DNA from: Paenibacillus marchantiae
Lineage (GTDB): Bacteria > Bacillota > Bacilli > Paenibacillales > Paenibacillaceae
Assembly (NCBI RefSeq): GCF_028771845.1
Contig: NZ_CP118270.1
Span: 5,022,001-5,086,000, forward strand
DNA length: 64,000 nucleotides
Reading direction: 5' to 3'
Shown one piece after another: positions 16,577-25,265 of this stretch. The notes beneath the pieces are model-generated. The model saw only the letters and a list, made by a program, of their open reading frames with translations. It made no database searches and had not been told where the DNA came from. Made by a program: the position numbers and the translations under genes. Each line of letters starts with the position of its first letter. Within the stretch, counting starts at the first letter, position 1.

Positions 16577-17161
16577 TTAACCATACATACATAGCTCTAC
16601 CATCCGGTATTCCTTGTCTGTCAGCTTATTTATATTTGGGATGACAAACCGATTACCGTCCACGTCAGTGACGAGCAGTCGGTCTGGGGTTACCAGCTTG
16701 GCGTTGCCACCACCACCTCTGACTGTGAATCGGCATAGTCCGCCTGTCGTCTCTGCTTCCCAGTAGGAGTAGCCAAACTCCTCCTTCACGTTAATCAACC
16801 TGCTAATTTCTGGAGTGAAATAACGGATTTGCAGCTGCTCCTCTAACAGCTGCGCTGTCTCTTCCGTAAAATCCTCCAGACTGTGGATCATACCAATTTC
16901 CTTGTTTTCAACCGTCCGGATGGACAAATACATGCGTCTATTCGTATGAGGGAAAGAGCAATGTACATACACGACTGGATGCGTCTTTTCCCCCACCGTT
17001 ACGGATAACATCCGACCTTCCGTTTTATGAAATGTTGCATTATCCTCTGTGAGATAGTGAATGTCGGCGGCATCGGACAGCGAACCGGCCACGCCCTTTT
17101 CCTTCTGTAGCTCTGTATCCTGGGCTGGAGTTGTCTTCTTCTGTGATGCAGACGAACTCAT
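16577..17161 (-). CDS. DUF1854 family protein
   Basis: The 194-residue soluble protein matches DUF1854 in its C-terminal half: QIRYFTPEISRLINVKEEFGYSYWE, then a Phe-Val-Arg strand, RLLVTDVDGNRFVIPNI and a final helix. The N-terminal 35 residues are polar and probably disordered. Its ATG overlaps the stop codon of the upstream ABC gene (ATGA), implying translational coupling, and the second ABC gene starts 34 bases downstream. In other bacteria DUF1854 genes sit with ABC exporters, and in some proteobacteria such loci have been annotated as cyanophycin-associated. No cyanophycin gene is visible here. A regulatory or adaptor role for the exporter is inference. Confidence 0.85.
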   Translation of the reverse strand: MSSSASQKKTTPAQDTELQKEKGVAGSLSDAADIHYLTEDNATFHKTEGRMLSVTVGEKTHPVVYVHCSFPHTNRRMYLSIRTVENKEIGMIHSLEDFTEETAQLLEEQLQIRYFTPEISRLINVKEEFGYSYWEAETTGGLCRFTVRGGGGNAKLVTPDRLLVTDVDGNRFVIPNINKLTDKEYRMVELCMYG

Positions 17162-19464
17162 GCTGAAATCACCTCGCTTATTTTTAATGCTTCATCATGC
17201 TTTTTCACCAATTGATAATAAGCGCCCTCGGTACTCATTAGCGATTCATGTGTTCCTTCTTCCACAACCTTGCCCTGATCCATCACGACCAGATAGTCGG
17301 CATTGCGAAGCGTGGAGAGCCGATGCGCAATGGCAATCGTTGTACGTCCCTTGATAAGTTTATCCAGCGCCTCTTGGATTTGCAGCTCGGTCTCCGTATC
17401 CAGAGAAGCTGTCGCTTCATCTAGAATCAGTATTATTGGGTTATGCAGAATTGCCCTCGCAATGGAGAGGCGTTGCTTTTCACCACCTGACAGATTGTAT
17501 CCGCCCGTACCCACGATCGTATCGTAGCCGTCCGGCAGCTTCTCAATAAAATCATGGGCGTTGGCTATTTTCGCCGCATGAACGATATCCATGACACTGC
17601 AATCCGGCTTGGCATAGGCAATATTTTCAGCAATACTGCCTGATAGCACGTACACATCCTGCGATACGATTCCGATATTGGAGCGCAACGATTCAGCAGC
17701 CAAATCCTTCACATTTACTCCGTCGATCGTAATTGCACCTTCATTCACATCGTATAGCCGGGAAATGAGGTTGACGAGAGTTGATTTTCCTGCTCCAGAT
17801 TGTCCGACGACGCCAATCATTTGTCCTGCCTTCACCTGCAGCGTAACATTCTTCAGATTCGATTTATTCGGCTCATAGCCAAATACAACATTTGATACTT
17901 GAATATCTCCCTTCATGACTGGAATCCGAATCGCATTCTCCTTCTCCTTCACATCAGGGCTTGCGTCCACAATTTCAAATAATCGCTGCGAAGCCGTCAT
18001 GCAACGCGACCACCAGCCTACAATATTGTTCATAAACTCAATGGGCCCATATAACATATACATATAATTGACAAAGGTCAGCATAAGCCCGAACGAAATT
18101 TCACCCTTGAGTATCATCCACCCTCCAAATCCCCAGATGAGCATACCTCCCATTTGAGTCAGCCCATTAAGTACTGGAAAGATCGTACCGCTCAAACGGT
18201 TATAATTTTGCTCCGAGCCGGAGAAGTTCGCATTTGCCTGCTGGAAGCGCTGCATTTCTTTGTGCTCCATGCCAAATGCCTTGACGACACGGACACCTTT
18301 GATCGAGTCACTAATAATGGAGTTCAATGATGATACCTGGCGGTTCATCCGCCATGATAGCCTCGACAACTTGGGGAATACTTGGCGTGCCAGAAAAATA
18401 ACAATCGGCATCGGCAAAAAACATAGCAGTGTGAGCTTCCAGTCCAATACCAGCAAAATGACGGTAATGCCGATGATATTCATTACATTCACAACAAAAT
18501 AGGACAGTACATCAATGAAAAATATTTGCAGTTCAGCGGCGTCGTAATTAACTCTGGTCATCAGCTGTCCGGTCTGCTTCCGCTTGAAAAAGTTTAGTGA
18601 TAAGCGCTGCATTGCAGTAAAAATGACAGATTTTATATCAAAAACAATGTTTGCGGCCAGCCTCGCATTGATGATTCCGAAGAAGACACCAAATAATAGA
18701 GATAAAGTGCGAAAAATAATGACTAGCAAGATGACTAGCCCTACCTGTCCGCCAAAATATCCTTCGCCTTTTAGCGCCTGATCAAATAAGGCCGTACCCG
18801 TCAAATATGGAATGACAAGCCCAGTCACGGAATTTAAAAGCATCAACACAATAATGAGCAGCAAAGAGGCTCTATAGGGCTTGGCAAACGATAGCAGCCG
18901 GAGGATCAATGCGCTTTTCTTCATGCATTTCGGGCAAATCTCTCGACCTTCTTCCGGGTAAATCCTCCCGCATTTGGGACAAGAGGCATTTGCCTCATCA
19001 TCCTTCAGTAACTCGCTGTCCACCTCCTCCTGCTTTTTCAGCTTCGTAAAGATTGCTGCCAGCCTGGATGCCTTGCTCATCAGTCCATTCGTGAACGCCG
19101 CTATGATTCGCTCGTCTGGAGCCTTCATTACAAGCATCCCGGATGCAACAAGGTTCACAATGAAAACGGATTCAATTCCACTGATTTTCAACGTTTGAAC
19201 CGACCATTTCCCCTCCTCCTGCGGATCCTGACGTGGATAACTTTTGACAGGGATCGAATAGCCCTTAAAGGTCTTTTCGTGATCCGGTTCCTTGAGACTT
19301 GTTGCAATAAGCATTTCATGCTGGGACAAGGCTATGTATGTATCGAGAAAATGCCCCTCTGGCGTACGATCACATGTCATTTCGAACAGGATATCCTTCT
19401 CCGCCCATTTCTGCTGCTGCAGCAATATTAATTTTTCTGTAGAATGAATAGTCATCAACTCCAT
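17158..19464 (-). CDS. ABC exporter half-transporter with N-terminal zinc ribbon (operon leader)
   Basis: The 768-residue protein has a beta-rich N-terminal domain (about 1-160), a CPKC...CPKC zinc-ribbon-like element near residues 162-180, six membrane segments (about 195-470) and an ATPase with GQSGAGKST, LSGGEKQRL, ILILDEATASLD and AIAHRLSTL. It shares the unusual N-terminal plan with the other ABC protein of the operon, so the two are paralogues that probably pair. A second in-frame ATG three codons on (19455) is possible; the ribosome binding site is poor for both. A good promoter at 19520-19548 drives the operon. Confidence 0.9.
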   Translation of the reverse strand: MELMTIHSTEKLILLQQQKWAEKDILFEMTCDRTPEGHFLDTYIALSQHEMLIATSLKEPDHEKTFKGYSIPVKSYPRQDPQEEGKWSVQTLKISGIESVFIVNLVASGMLVMKAPDERIIAAFTNGLMSKASRLAAIFTKLKKQEEVDSELLKDDEANASCPKCGRIYPEEGREICPKCMKKSALILRLLSFAKPYRASLLLIIVLMLLNSVTGLVIPYLTGTALFDQALKGEGYFGGQVGLVILLVIIFRTLSLLFGVFFGIINARLAANIVFDIKSVIFTAMQRLSLNFFKRKQTGQLMTRVNYDAAELQIFFIDVLSYFVVNVMNIIGITVILLVLDWKLTLLCFLPMPIVIFLARQVFPKLSRLSWRMNRQVSSLNSIISDSIKGVRVVKAFGMEHKEMQRFQQANANFSGSEQNYNRLSGTIFPVLNGLTQMGGMLIWGFGGWMILKGEISFGLMLTFVNYMYMLYGPIEFMNNIVGWWSRCMTASQRLFEIVDASPDVKEKENAIRIPVMKGDIQVSNVVFGYEPNKSNLKNVTLQVKAGQMIGVVGQSGAGKSTLVNLISRLYDVNEGAITIDGVNVKDLAAESLRSNIGIVSQDVYVLSGSIAENIAYAKPDCSVMDIVHAAKIANAHDFIEKLPDGYDTIVGTGGYNLSGGEKQRLSIARAILHNPIILILDEATASLDTETELQIQEALDKLIKGRTTIAIAHRLSTLRNADYLVVMDQGKVVEEGTHESLMSTEGAYYQLVKKHDEALKISEVISA

Positions 19465-19519
19465 ATAAAATATCGAAACAAAATCCTTTTTTTACTAATT
19501 TTATTTTTAGAATGCTTCT

Positions 19520-19548
19520 ATCTTATTTTCGGACCTTTACTTTGTCAA
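19520..19548 (-). promoter_or_regulatory. SigA promoter of the ABC/DUF1854 operon
   Basis: TTGACA (19543-19548) and TAAGAT (19520-19525) are separated by exactly 17 bases on the minus strand, about 55 bases before the first ABC gene. TTTAAAAAGT-like half-sites flank it at 19554-19565 and 19674-19685 and resemble the inverted repeat at 44500-44531. Confidence 0.75.
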
Positions 19549-19549
19549 C

Positions 19550-19807
19550 ATTTTTGTTTAAAAAGTGTTGGATTCTGTATGCTCCATTCACATCGTAAAT
19601 AAATTATCTTAAAAGTGCGTATTGACACTGAAATAATTGTGTATTAAAGTTACGTCATACATTTTACACTTTTATATTTAAAAAGTAACAAAGTGAATAT
19701 TGATAGGTTTTTGCTGAAAGAAATGAATCTGAAGTAGACGCTCAATAATCGAGATAGAGGGGGATTTTGAAGGCTTTGTTGTTCAAAAATCAAGGGACTA
19801 TGTTATA
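19550..19807. other. Intergenic region with an unexplained plus-strand promoter
   Basis: This 260-base AT-rich region holds no convincing gene. On the plus strand TTGACA (19622-19627) and TAAAGT (19645-19650) are separated by 17 bases and point away from the ABC operon towards 19800. No frame with a good ribosome binding site follows, so a small RNA or a chance match are both possible. Confidence 0.4.
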
Positions 19808-19842
19808 TAAAGAAAGACTATCCATAAGTTCTGGATAGCCTC
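19808..19842 (-). terminator. Terminator of the MFS gene
   Basis: On the minus strand CTATCC pairs with GGATAG, extended by GGC/GTC-type pairs, and TCTTTCTTT follows. It lies 60 bases after the MFS stop codon. Confidence 0.7.
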
Positions 19843-19902
19843 GTCATAGGATTCAACATTTTTAGCTGACAAAATAGAATATAAATCTCACTTCATGAAT
19901 AC

Positions 19903-21138
19903 TTAACTCACCGTTTCTTCCGTATCGATGTATCTATTTACTTTTAGTCCATTCATCCGATACGTAAGAGCACCGATAAAGGAAAGAGAAAATCCAATTG
20001 ATGCGTAGATGTAGAGCGTTTGAATACCTACAGTATCCGCTAACCAACCAGATAATAATAATGATACACCATATAGAATTGAGGTAAGTGATGATTGGGC
20101 CGCAAATAACGGTGGAAGCTCTGAAGCGGGAACGCTTGTTTGGTAAGAAGTACGTTCCGCTAAATCCTTTATGGCTTGAGAAGCCCCGATTGCGAACATG
20201 ATAAAGAGTGTCACTAACGGGCTAGTAGAAAAACTGAATGCGAGTGTTAGCGCAGCAACGCATCCACTGCCCACCGCTAGCATGCCCCCTAGATTCCAGT
20301 TTCCGTTCGATAAACGGCTCATAAGAATGCTAATGAGAACGAATCCACCTAAATTGGCGCCATTCATCCATCCCCACCATACTTCACCCACATGTAGTCG
20401 TTCTCCTACGAACACGAGCAATAGCGCCCCTGCGAATGCACCTCTAAATAAGCCTTCCCATACATCCATCCATAACAAAACACGTAACTGCGGTAACCTA
20501 AAATAATTCTGCCATCCATCTTGAAGCGATCGTCTCCAAGAACCCACTGGTGTTTGGTGTGTGCTGTTTCTGGTTTCGTATATCATGGAGGATGATAACC
20601 AAGCACCGCCTAATAACATTGTAGAAAGGAGCAGCACTTGACTTGCACCAAGCCAACTGACTGTCATGGATCCGAACGCCCATCCGGCCAGAGAACATGA
20701 CTGTACAATACCCACTAGCACGCTGTTCGCTTTAAGCAACGATGCTTCAGGCACGGTTAGAGCAACAAGAGAAGATCTTACTGGGCCCGCTACCCCCTCC
20801 AGAATTGATATCCCAAAAACCATTCCGATCAATATAGCAATATTAGGATTGTCTTTGCCCATTAGAAACATATATATGGTGAGCAATGCCAAGCCAATAG
20901 TTTGCCCTCCAAGACTAGATGCAAGTAAGCGGTTCAAGCGCAACTTACGCACGATAAGAGGAGCCGCGATGCTGCCGATTGTCATACCAGCAACTCTAAG
21001 TAGGGGATACAAAGCCGTTACGGTAGCAGAACCAGATAGATGGTAAAGCGTGACGACAAGCGCCAAAATGTACCAGATGTCTCCTAAAGTAGATAGAGCC
21101 TGACTAAGCCAGAGTCTATGAAATGATTTTGTAAGCAT
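19903..21138 (-). CDS. MFS transporter
   Basis: The membrane protein has about 12 predicted segments and the layout of the major facilitator superfamily, with the helix 1 start SFHRLWLSQALSTLGDIWY typical of the MDR/lysophospholipid-transporter-like group. The start at 21138 (MLTKSFHR, 411 residues) was chosen because AAAAGG lies 9 bases upstream; an in-frame ATG at 21147 and a TTG at 21156 are alternatives. The basic loop IVRKLRLNRLL after helix 2 fits the usual cytoplasmic loop. Substrate is unknown; drug or metabolite efflux is most likely. Confidence 0.85.
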   Translation of the reverse strand: MLTKSFHRLWLSQALSTLGDIWYILALVVTLYHLSGSATVTALYPLLRVAGMTIGSIAAPLIVRKLRLNRLLASSLGGQTIGLALLTIYMFLMGKDNPNIAILIGMVFGISILEGVAGPVRSSLVALTVPEASLLKANSVLVGIVQSCSLAGWAFGSMTVSWLGASQVLLLSTMLLGGAWLSSSMIYETRNSTHQTPVGSWRRSLQDGWQNYFRLPQLRVLLWMDVWEGLFRGAFAGALLLVFVGERLHVGEVWWGWMNGANLGGFVLISILMSRLSNGNWNLGGMLAVGSGCVAALTLAFSFSTSPLVTLFIMFAIGASQAIKDLAERTSYQTSVPASELPPLFAAQSSLTSILYGVSLLLSGWLADTVGIQTLYIYASIGFSLSFIGALTYRMNGLKVNRYIDTEETVS

Positions 21139-21189
21139 TGTACTCATCCTTTTCAATATTCAGTTGTATTCAGGAAAAGGAATGAGATT

Positions 21190-21423
21190 CTACAATGGTC
21201 TGCCTCCGATCAGATTGAAAAAGATTTTTTTATTATAGCATTTGTTTTTGATTTTAAATAGTTTTGTACCTACTTTATATGTGTTGAAACTAATCATGTT
21301 ATGACCTTCATGATCACTCTCATTCATTAAGGATACTTCTATCTCACCTATTTGTTCAGCTAGTTCATTCTCTGAGATGATATCATTTCTTGTTATATGA
21401 ACTACTTTCTTTAGATTTATCAT
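21190..21423 (-). CDS. Small hypothetical protein overlapping the deoxyribosyltransferase-like gene
   Basis: A 77-residue frame begins inside the 3' end of the preceding gene (41-base overlap, different frame) and reads INLKKVVHITRND, then an acidic central stretch and a basic end. It has no signal peptide or membrane segment. There is no clear ribosome binding site, so it would rely on coupling to the upstream gene. Family not recognised; it may be a real partner gene or a chance frame. Confidence 0.4.
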   Translation of the reverse strand: MINLKKVVHITRNDIISENELAEQIGEIEVSLMNESDHEGHNMISFNTYKVGTKLFKIKNKCYNKKIFFNLIGGRPL

Positions 21424-21865
21424 TTTGTAATGTAAGATCTAATTGTTCTTTGAGTTCTTCCACATTATGACAAACAACTGAAGAATTCATCAACATCAGA
21501 TGTCCCCATTGATTGATATTGAATTCACCTTCATGTAGACAAAAGATTGGTTTCTTATGCGCATAAGCATAACCAAGCTCCCAGCAGGTATTACTTAAAT
21601 TCAAGCCATTGTTGTTTAAAACAGCGACAAACATATCACATTCTTCTATTGCCTTAACTGCAGATTTGAACATTTCATCTCCACTTTTTGAGTGTATAGA
21701 TTGATTTTCTATGTCTCTATGTGGTAGATGTGTGGTTAAAAAGTGTGCTTCCATAATCGTATTTAACCGTTCCAACTTTCGTCGTTCCCCAGAAGTAAGT
21801 ATAGAGCCTGACAAATATACATTTTTACGCAAATATCCCACGCTCCTATTCACAGGCTTCGTCAT
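21383..21865 (-). CDS. Nucleoside 2-deoxyribosyltransferase-like protein
   Basis: The 160-residue frame shows the fold markers of the nucleoside 2-deoxyribosyltransferase family: the first strand NVYLSGSI, the second-strand acid segment ECDMFVAVLN and the helix TCWELGYAYAHKKPI with its catalytic-region Glu. This domain transfers deoxyribosyl groups between bases, or in related proteins hydrolyses nucleotides. The first 11 residues lack a ribosome binding site before 21865. AGGAG placed 10 bases before a TTG at 21832 makes that the more likely start, giving about 149 residues. The neighbouring HAD phosphatase may be unrelated. Confidence 0.75.
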   Translation of the reverse strand: MTKPVNRSVGYLRKNVYLSGSILTSGERRKLERLNTIMEAHFLTTHLPHRDIENQSIHSKSGDEMFKSAVKAIEECDMFVAVLNNNGLNLSNTCWELGYAYAHKKPIFCLHEGEFNINQWGHLMLMNSSVVCHNVEELKEQLDLTLQNDKSKESSSYNKK

Positions 21866-21898
21866 ATAGTAATTTCTATTTGAATGATTAGAGCAGTC

Positions 21899-22699
21899 CT
21901 ACTGTAAATCCATCATTTTTTGAATGGTTATAAGAACACCATTTTCTTCATTAGATTTTGTGATGAAACTTGCTGCTTTTTTGGTGTTCTCGCAAGCATT
22001 GCTAACAGCAAAGCTGTACTTAGCAATTGCCATCAGTTCAACATCGTTCTCTCCATCACCGAACGACATCGTTTCCTCCGCAGTTACCCCCAGCATATCC
22101 TGTAATTTTTTTACCGTTTCGCCTTTATGGGTATGAAGAGCAGTAATATCGAGCCACCTGGCTTCAGAGTCGACAATGTAGATTTGGCCATTTAACGTCT
22201 GTTCCACATGTTTTCTAAGCATTGTGCTTCTGCCTTCTGTATCAAATACGGTTATTTTGATAAAATCACTATCGATTTCGGAGAAGGAATCCATTTTTAT
22301 GACTTGTTCATAAGAGCCTTTAACTACGTTGTACATATCATCAGAGATAGAGGAATGTACGTATGCTGCATCGCTTGCACATACAATGATTGTCATGTGG
22401 GGATCAAAACCTTGAATTTCTTCAATTGCTCGCAGAACGAGTGTGCGATCAATGCTAAACTCTTTGACGACTTTTCCATCTTTCTTGATTCTGGCTGCGC
22501 TATCTCCAAGAATCCAAATCCCTTTTCCATGGTCACCAAACAACTTTTCTACTCGTTCACACTGTTTTCCCGTGCAGGCTACAAACGTTATTCCTTTCTT
22601 TTGCATTTCTTCATGTACTTCATTAAAAAGTTCAATATCAAACGAACCTTGATTATTCAGAAATGTTCCATCCAGATCAGTTACTACGAGTTTAATCAT
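21899..22699 (-). CDS. HAD-superfamily (Cof-type) phosphatase
   Basis: The 266-residue protein has HAD motif I VTDLDGTFLN with both catalytic Asp residues at the N terminus, motif II TGK after helix 2, a Cof-type cap (about 85-185), motif III Lys in HTHKGETVKKL and motif IV FGDGENDVEL. It is a type IIB HAD phosphatase, which usually dephosphorylates sugar phosphates, FMN or pyridoxal phosphate. GGAGG lies just before the ATG. Length is normal. It appears monocistronic. Confidence 0.9.
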   Translation of the reverse strand: MIKLVVTDLDGTFLNNQGSFDIELFNEVHEEMQKKGITFVACTGKQCERVEKLFGDHGKGIWILGDSAARIKKDGKVVKEFSIDRTLVLRAIEEIQGFDPHMTIIVCASDAAYVHSSISDDMYNVVKGSYEQVIKMDSFSEIDSDFIKITVFDTEGRSTMLRKHVEQTLNGQIYIVDSEARWLDITALHTHKGETVKKLQDMLGVTAEETMSFGDGENDVELMAIAKYSFAVSNACENTKKAASFITKSNEENGVLITIQKMMDLQ

Positions 22700-22781
22700 T
22701 TAAAATCCTCCGAGTTCAAGTTGGATTTATTATTCATCTTTATAAAGTTAACTTATTAAGTATTCATGGCAAAACCTTTAT

Positions 22782-22898
22782 CTATTCAAAGAGATCATTA
22801 ATTGATCGAATTGGCTTCACTTCTATAGGCTGATTCGACGATTTCAAAGCCGCATATGCCCCAATCCAAATGATAACTGCTAAAATTATATATACCAT
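22782..22898 (-). CDS. Single-pass small membrane protein (38 aa)
   Basis: An ATG at 22896-22898 follows a near-perfect GGGAGGTGAGG site by 2-6 bases, and the frame ends with TAG at 22782. The 38 residues begin with a hydrophobic helix (MVYIILAVIIWIGAYAAL) and end in a polar, soluble tail (KPIRSINDLFE). This is the plan of regulatory or stress-related small membrane proteins that bind larger membrane complexes. The strong ribosome binding site argues for real expression. I do not know its family. It lies between the SDR terminator and the HAD gene. Confidence 0.65.
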   Translation of the reverse strand: MVYIILAVIIWIGAYAALKSSNQPIEVKPIRSINDLFE

Positions 22899-23051
22899 AA
22901 CCCTCACCTCCCGTATTTCCGTAGATCCTTCTAATGTAGCCAGCGCTTTTTGTAACCCTCTTTATAAAACAACTTTATAAAGTCAGTATGCAGCAAACCT
23001 TAATGCTCTGTCAAAGGGTAATTAAGGAATCTTCTATAGCCTCCGCCGTAT

Positions 23052-23103
23052 GTAAAAGAAAACCTCTACATCAATGAAGAAGTCTTCAATGATATAGAGG
23101 TTT
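23052..23103 (-). terminator. Terminator of the SDR gene
   Basis: AAACCTCTA (23060-23068) pairs with TAGAGGTTT (23095-23103), with an inner TGAAGA/TCTTCA stem; the minus strand ends TTTTCTTTT. It lies about 50 bases behind the SDR stop codon. Confidence 0.8.
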
Positions 23104-23155
23104 ATTTCGATTTGAAAATTGGTTTTCAGGTAAATTATCTTTTATCTGACCTGAA

Positions 23156-23899
23156 TTAATGTGCGGTATAGCCTCCATCAACAAGCAAGGTAGTACCATT
23201 CACGAAACTAGCATCATCGCTGGCTAAGAACAACACAGCTTTTGCGACTTCTTCTGGTCGTCCAAGTCTGCCCTGTGGATGAAGTGAAGTTAAATATTCT
23301 TTGCTTTTTGCATCTACGTTCTTCAAGAGAGGCGTTTCAATGTATCCAGGACATACGGCGTTAACACGGATTCCCTTACTGGCATAAGCAGTACATAAAT
23401 TCTGAGTTAACAGTTTAACGCCTCCTTTTGCCGAGGCATAAGCTGTCGTTTTAGGCAATGCAACAAAGCTGTGGATTGAGCCAGCATTAACAATAACGCC
23501 GCCATTTCCTTGCTTAAGGAACTGCTCAATAGCATATTTATCGGAAAGAAATACACCTGACAAGTTAATATCGATGGTTCGTTTCCATTTATCATATGAC
23601 AATACATCAGCGGCTTCGTCATCGGCAACCCCTGCATTTGCATACATAATATCCAACTTACCATATTTCTCAACGGTTTCATTAATCATGTGTTTAATAT
23701 CTTCTTCTTTAGTCACATCTGTTTTGACAAATAACGTATCATGACCTTCCCCATTGAGTTCGGCAGCTAGTTCTTTACCATGTTCAGAGAAGTCAGCAAT
23801 GACCACTTTTGCTCCTTCTTTTGCGAAAAGGCGAACGGTGGCTTCACCAATTCCACTAGCACCACCTGTAACAATAGCTACTTTTTCATTTAATTTCAT
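23156..23899 (-). CDS. SDR-family oxidoreductase
   Basis: The classical short-chain dehydrogenase has the cofactor motif TGGASGIGE, the NAGV segment, the catalytic Ser in NAGSIHS, the Tyr-x-x-x-Lys pair in YASAKGG and the PGYIETPL loop, ending with a normal VNGTTLLVDGGYT. The start at 23899 (MKLNEKVAIV) was preferred over 23917 because SDRs of this kind begin here and GGAGCGG lies upstream. The length of 247 residues is standard. It is divergent from a GAF-LuxR regulator, which probably controls it. The substrate is unknown. Confidence 0.9.
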   Translation of the reverse strand: MKLNEKVAIVTGGASGIGEATVRLFAKEGAKVVIADFSEHGKELAAELNGEGHDTLFVKTDVTKEEDIKHMINETVEKYGKLDIMYANAGVADDEAADVLSYDKWKRTIDINLSGVFLSDKYAIEQFLKQGNGGVIVNAGSIHSFVALPKTTAYASAKGGVKLLTQNLCTAYASKGIRVNAVCPGYIETPLLKNVDAKSKEYLTSLHPQGRLGRPEEVAKAVLFLASDDASFVNGTTLLVDGGYTAH

Positions 23900-24012
23900 A
23901 AGATTCAACCGCTCCATTTCTTCATAGTAAGATTCATGAACTTGTACTCCTCAATCTTACTCCTTTAATTTTGAAATACTATCCTATAAAGTTCTGTGTA
24001 ATAATGGATTGT

Positions 24013-24035
24013 ATACCCCCCCATTTGTAGGGTAT
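24013..24035. promoter_or_regulatory. Inverted repeat between the SDR gene and its likely regulator
   Basis: ATACCC (24013-24018) and GGGTAT (24030-24035) form a symmetric pair with an 11-base spacer in the 140-base divergent intergenic region. It is a candidate operator for the LuxR-type regulator. Motif evidence only. Confidence 0.35.
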
Positions 24036-24059
24036 TTCACTTGAAGGGAACGGCTTATT

Positions 24060-25193
24060 ATGACACAAAATTTTCATCCATATACTGAAATGACTTTTCA
24101 GGAATTTGTATTATTTTTCAAAACGCATAGCAAACAGCTCGAAGAAAACACAAATATTTACCTGATCTCGGAAGCTAACATCTCTGAGACACATCGGAAC
24201 GAAACGGGAGTACTGATGAGATCCTTTTTTCAGATGTTTACTTATTCAGACTTGGATCATATGGATAATCATTATTCTTCTTATTTGGATACCTGGGTTC
24301 AATCCCAGCTAACCATTTTAAATATGGCAAGCTTACAATGGCTTCAAATTATATTGGAAAAAGCTTTAATAACACTATTAATACAACTGAAACATCAACG
24401 GATGATGGACCCGCTCATGTTCCTGTTATCTGTCTTTTCGTATCTGATGCATAGCTTTCATAAGTGGGCTGATACGGTGTCTGGTAATCATGAAACGGAG
24501 GAAAATGAAGAATTAAAAAAACTGCGTTTGCTGGACCAATTAAACCAACTCCTAGTCAGTTCTTCCGGAGCTTCAGATCTCGCCTTTATCCTGAAAAAAT
24601 GTGAGAAGTATTTCAATTATAAACGCTGTGTCTTCTATGCATATGTACCTTGGTCCAACCAGTTCTATGGGGTCATTGGCGAAGAACTTCCGAAAATTCA
24701 GAGCATGAAAGGACAATTGACTGAGCAAAATCTGATCTTCAACTCTAAAAGACCGATCTATTTGAAAGACCCAAAACCTTATTTAAGGGACGAGCATATC
24801 CAGTTATTTCAGTTGTCTTCGATTATTTTTATACCGATTGCCCACGATCATCAATTGTACGGCTGGGTCACTTTTGACCAAATGGGAGAATCATTTAATT
24901 GCACAAAGGATGAGCTGGATTTGCTTGAACAAGTGGGAAAGAGAATTGGTTTGTTTTTATCCAGGAAAGAGAAGGAAAACACCGCCAAAACGATGGCCAT
25001 CGCTTTAACAGAAAGGGAGTCTACCGTGCTCGAACTTCTGGCGGAAGGTTATGATAACAAGAAAATCGCTTCCTTGTTGTTCCTCAGCGAGTATACAGTA
25101 AGAGATTACGTAAGCAGCTTGATGACTAAGCTGCGTGCAAAAAATCGAACACAGGTCGTTGCCTATGCTTTTCGTTGGGGGTTATTGAGTTAG
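24060..25193 (+). CDS. GAF-domain LuxR-family transcriptional regulator
   Basis: The 377-residue protein has an N-terminal helical region (about 1-150), a GAF-like sensor domain (about 160-300) and a C-terminal LuxR helix-turn-helix (about 312-372) with LTERESTVLELLAEGYDNKK and LSEYTVRDYVSSLMTKL. AAGGGAA precedes the ATG. It lacks a receiver domain, so it is probably activated by a small ligand bound to the GAF domain. It is transcribed away from the SDR gene with 160 bases between them, a typical regulator/target pair. A strong terminator follows at 25223. Confidence 0.87.
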   Translation: MTQNFHPYTEMTFQEFVLFFKTHSKQLEENTNIYLISEANISETHRNETGVLMRSFFQMFTYSDLDHMDNHYSSYLDTWVQSQLTILNMASLQWLQIILEKALITLLIQLKHQRMMDPLMFLLSVFSYLMHSFHKWADTVSGNHETEENEELKKLRLLDQLNQLLVSSSGASDLAFILKKCEKYFNYKRCVFYAYVPWSNQFYGVIGEELPKIQSMKGQLTEQNLIFNSKRPIYLKDPKPYLRDEHIQLFQLSSIIFIPIAHDHQLYGWVTFDQMGESFNCTKDELDLLEQVGKRIGLFLSRKEKENTAKTMAIALTERESTVLELLAEGYDNKKIASLLFLSEYTVRDYVSSLMTKLRAKNRTQVVAYAFRWGLLS

Positions 25194-25222
25194 TACCTTT
25201 GAATTTAGTTCGTCAAAAAAAT

Positions 25223-25260
25223 AAGATCACCAACATGTGTATCATGTTGGTGATCTTTTA
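25223..25260. terminator. Bidirectional terminator
   Basis: AAGATCACCAACATG pairs perfectly with CATGTTGGTGATCTT across a 5-base loop, flanked by an A-run on the left and a T-run on the right. It ends both the LuxR gene (plus) and the kinase gene (minus). Confidence 0.93.
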
Positions 25261-25265
25261 TTCAT

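Noticed and set aside
22208..22759. Plus-strand frame of 183 codons
   Set aside because: Antisense to the HAD phosphatase gene, whose motifs and ribosome binding site are complete.
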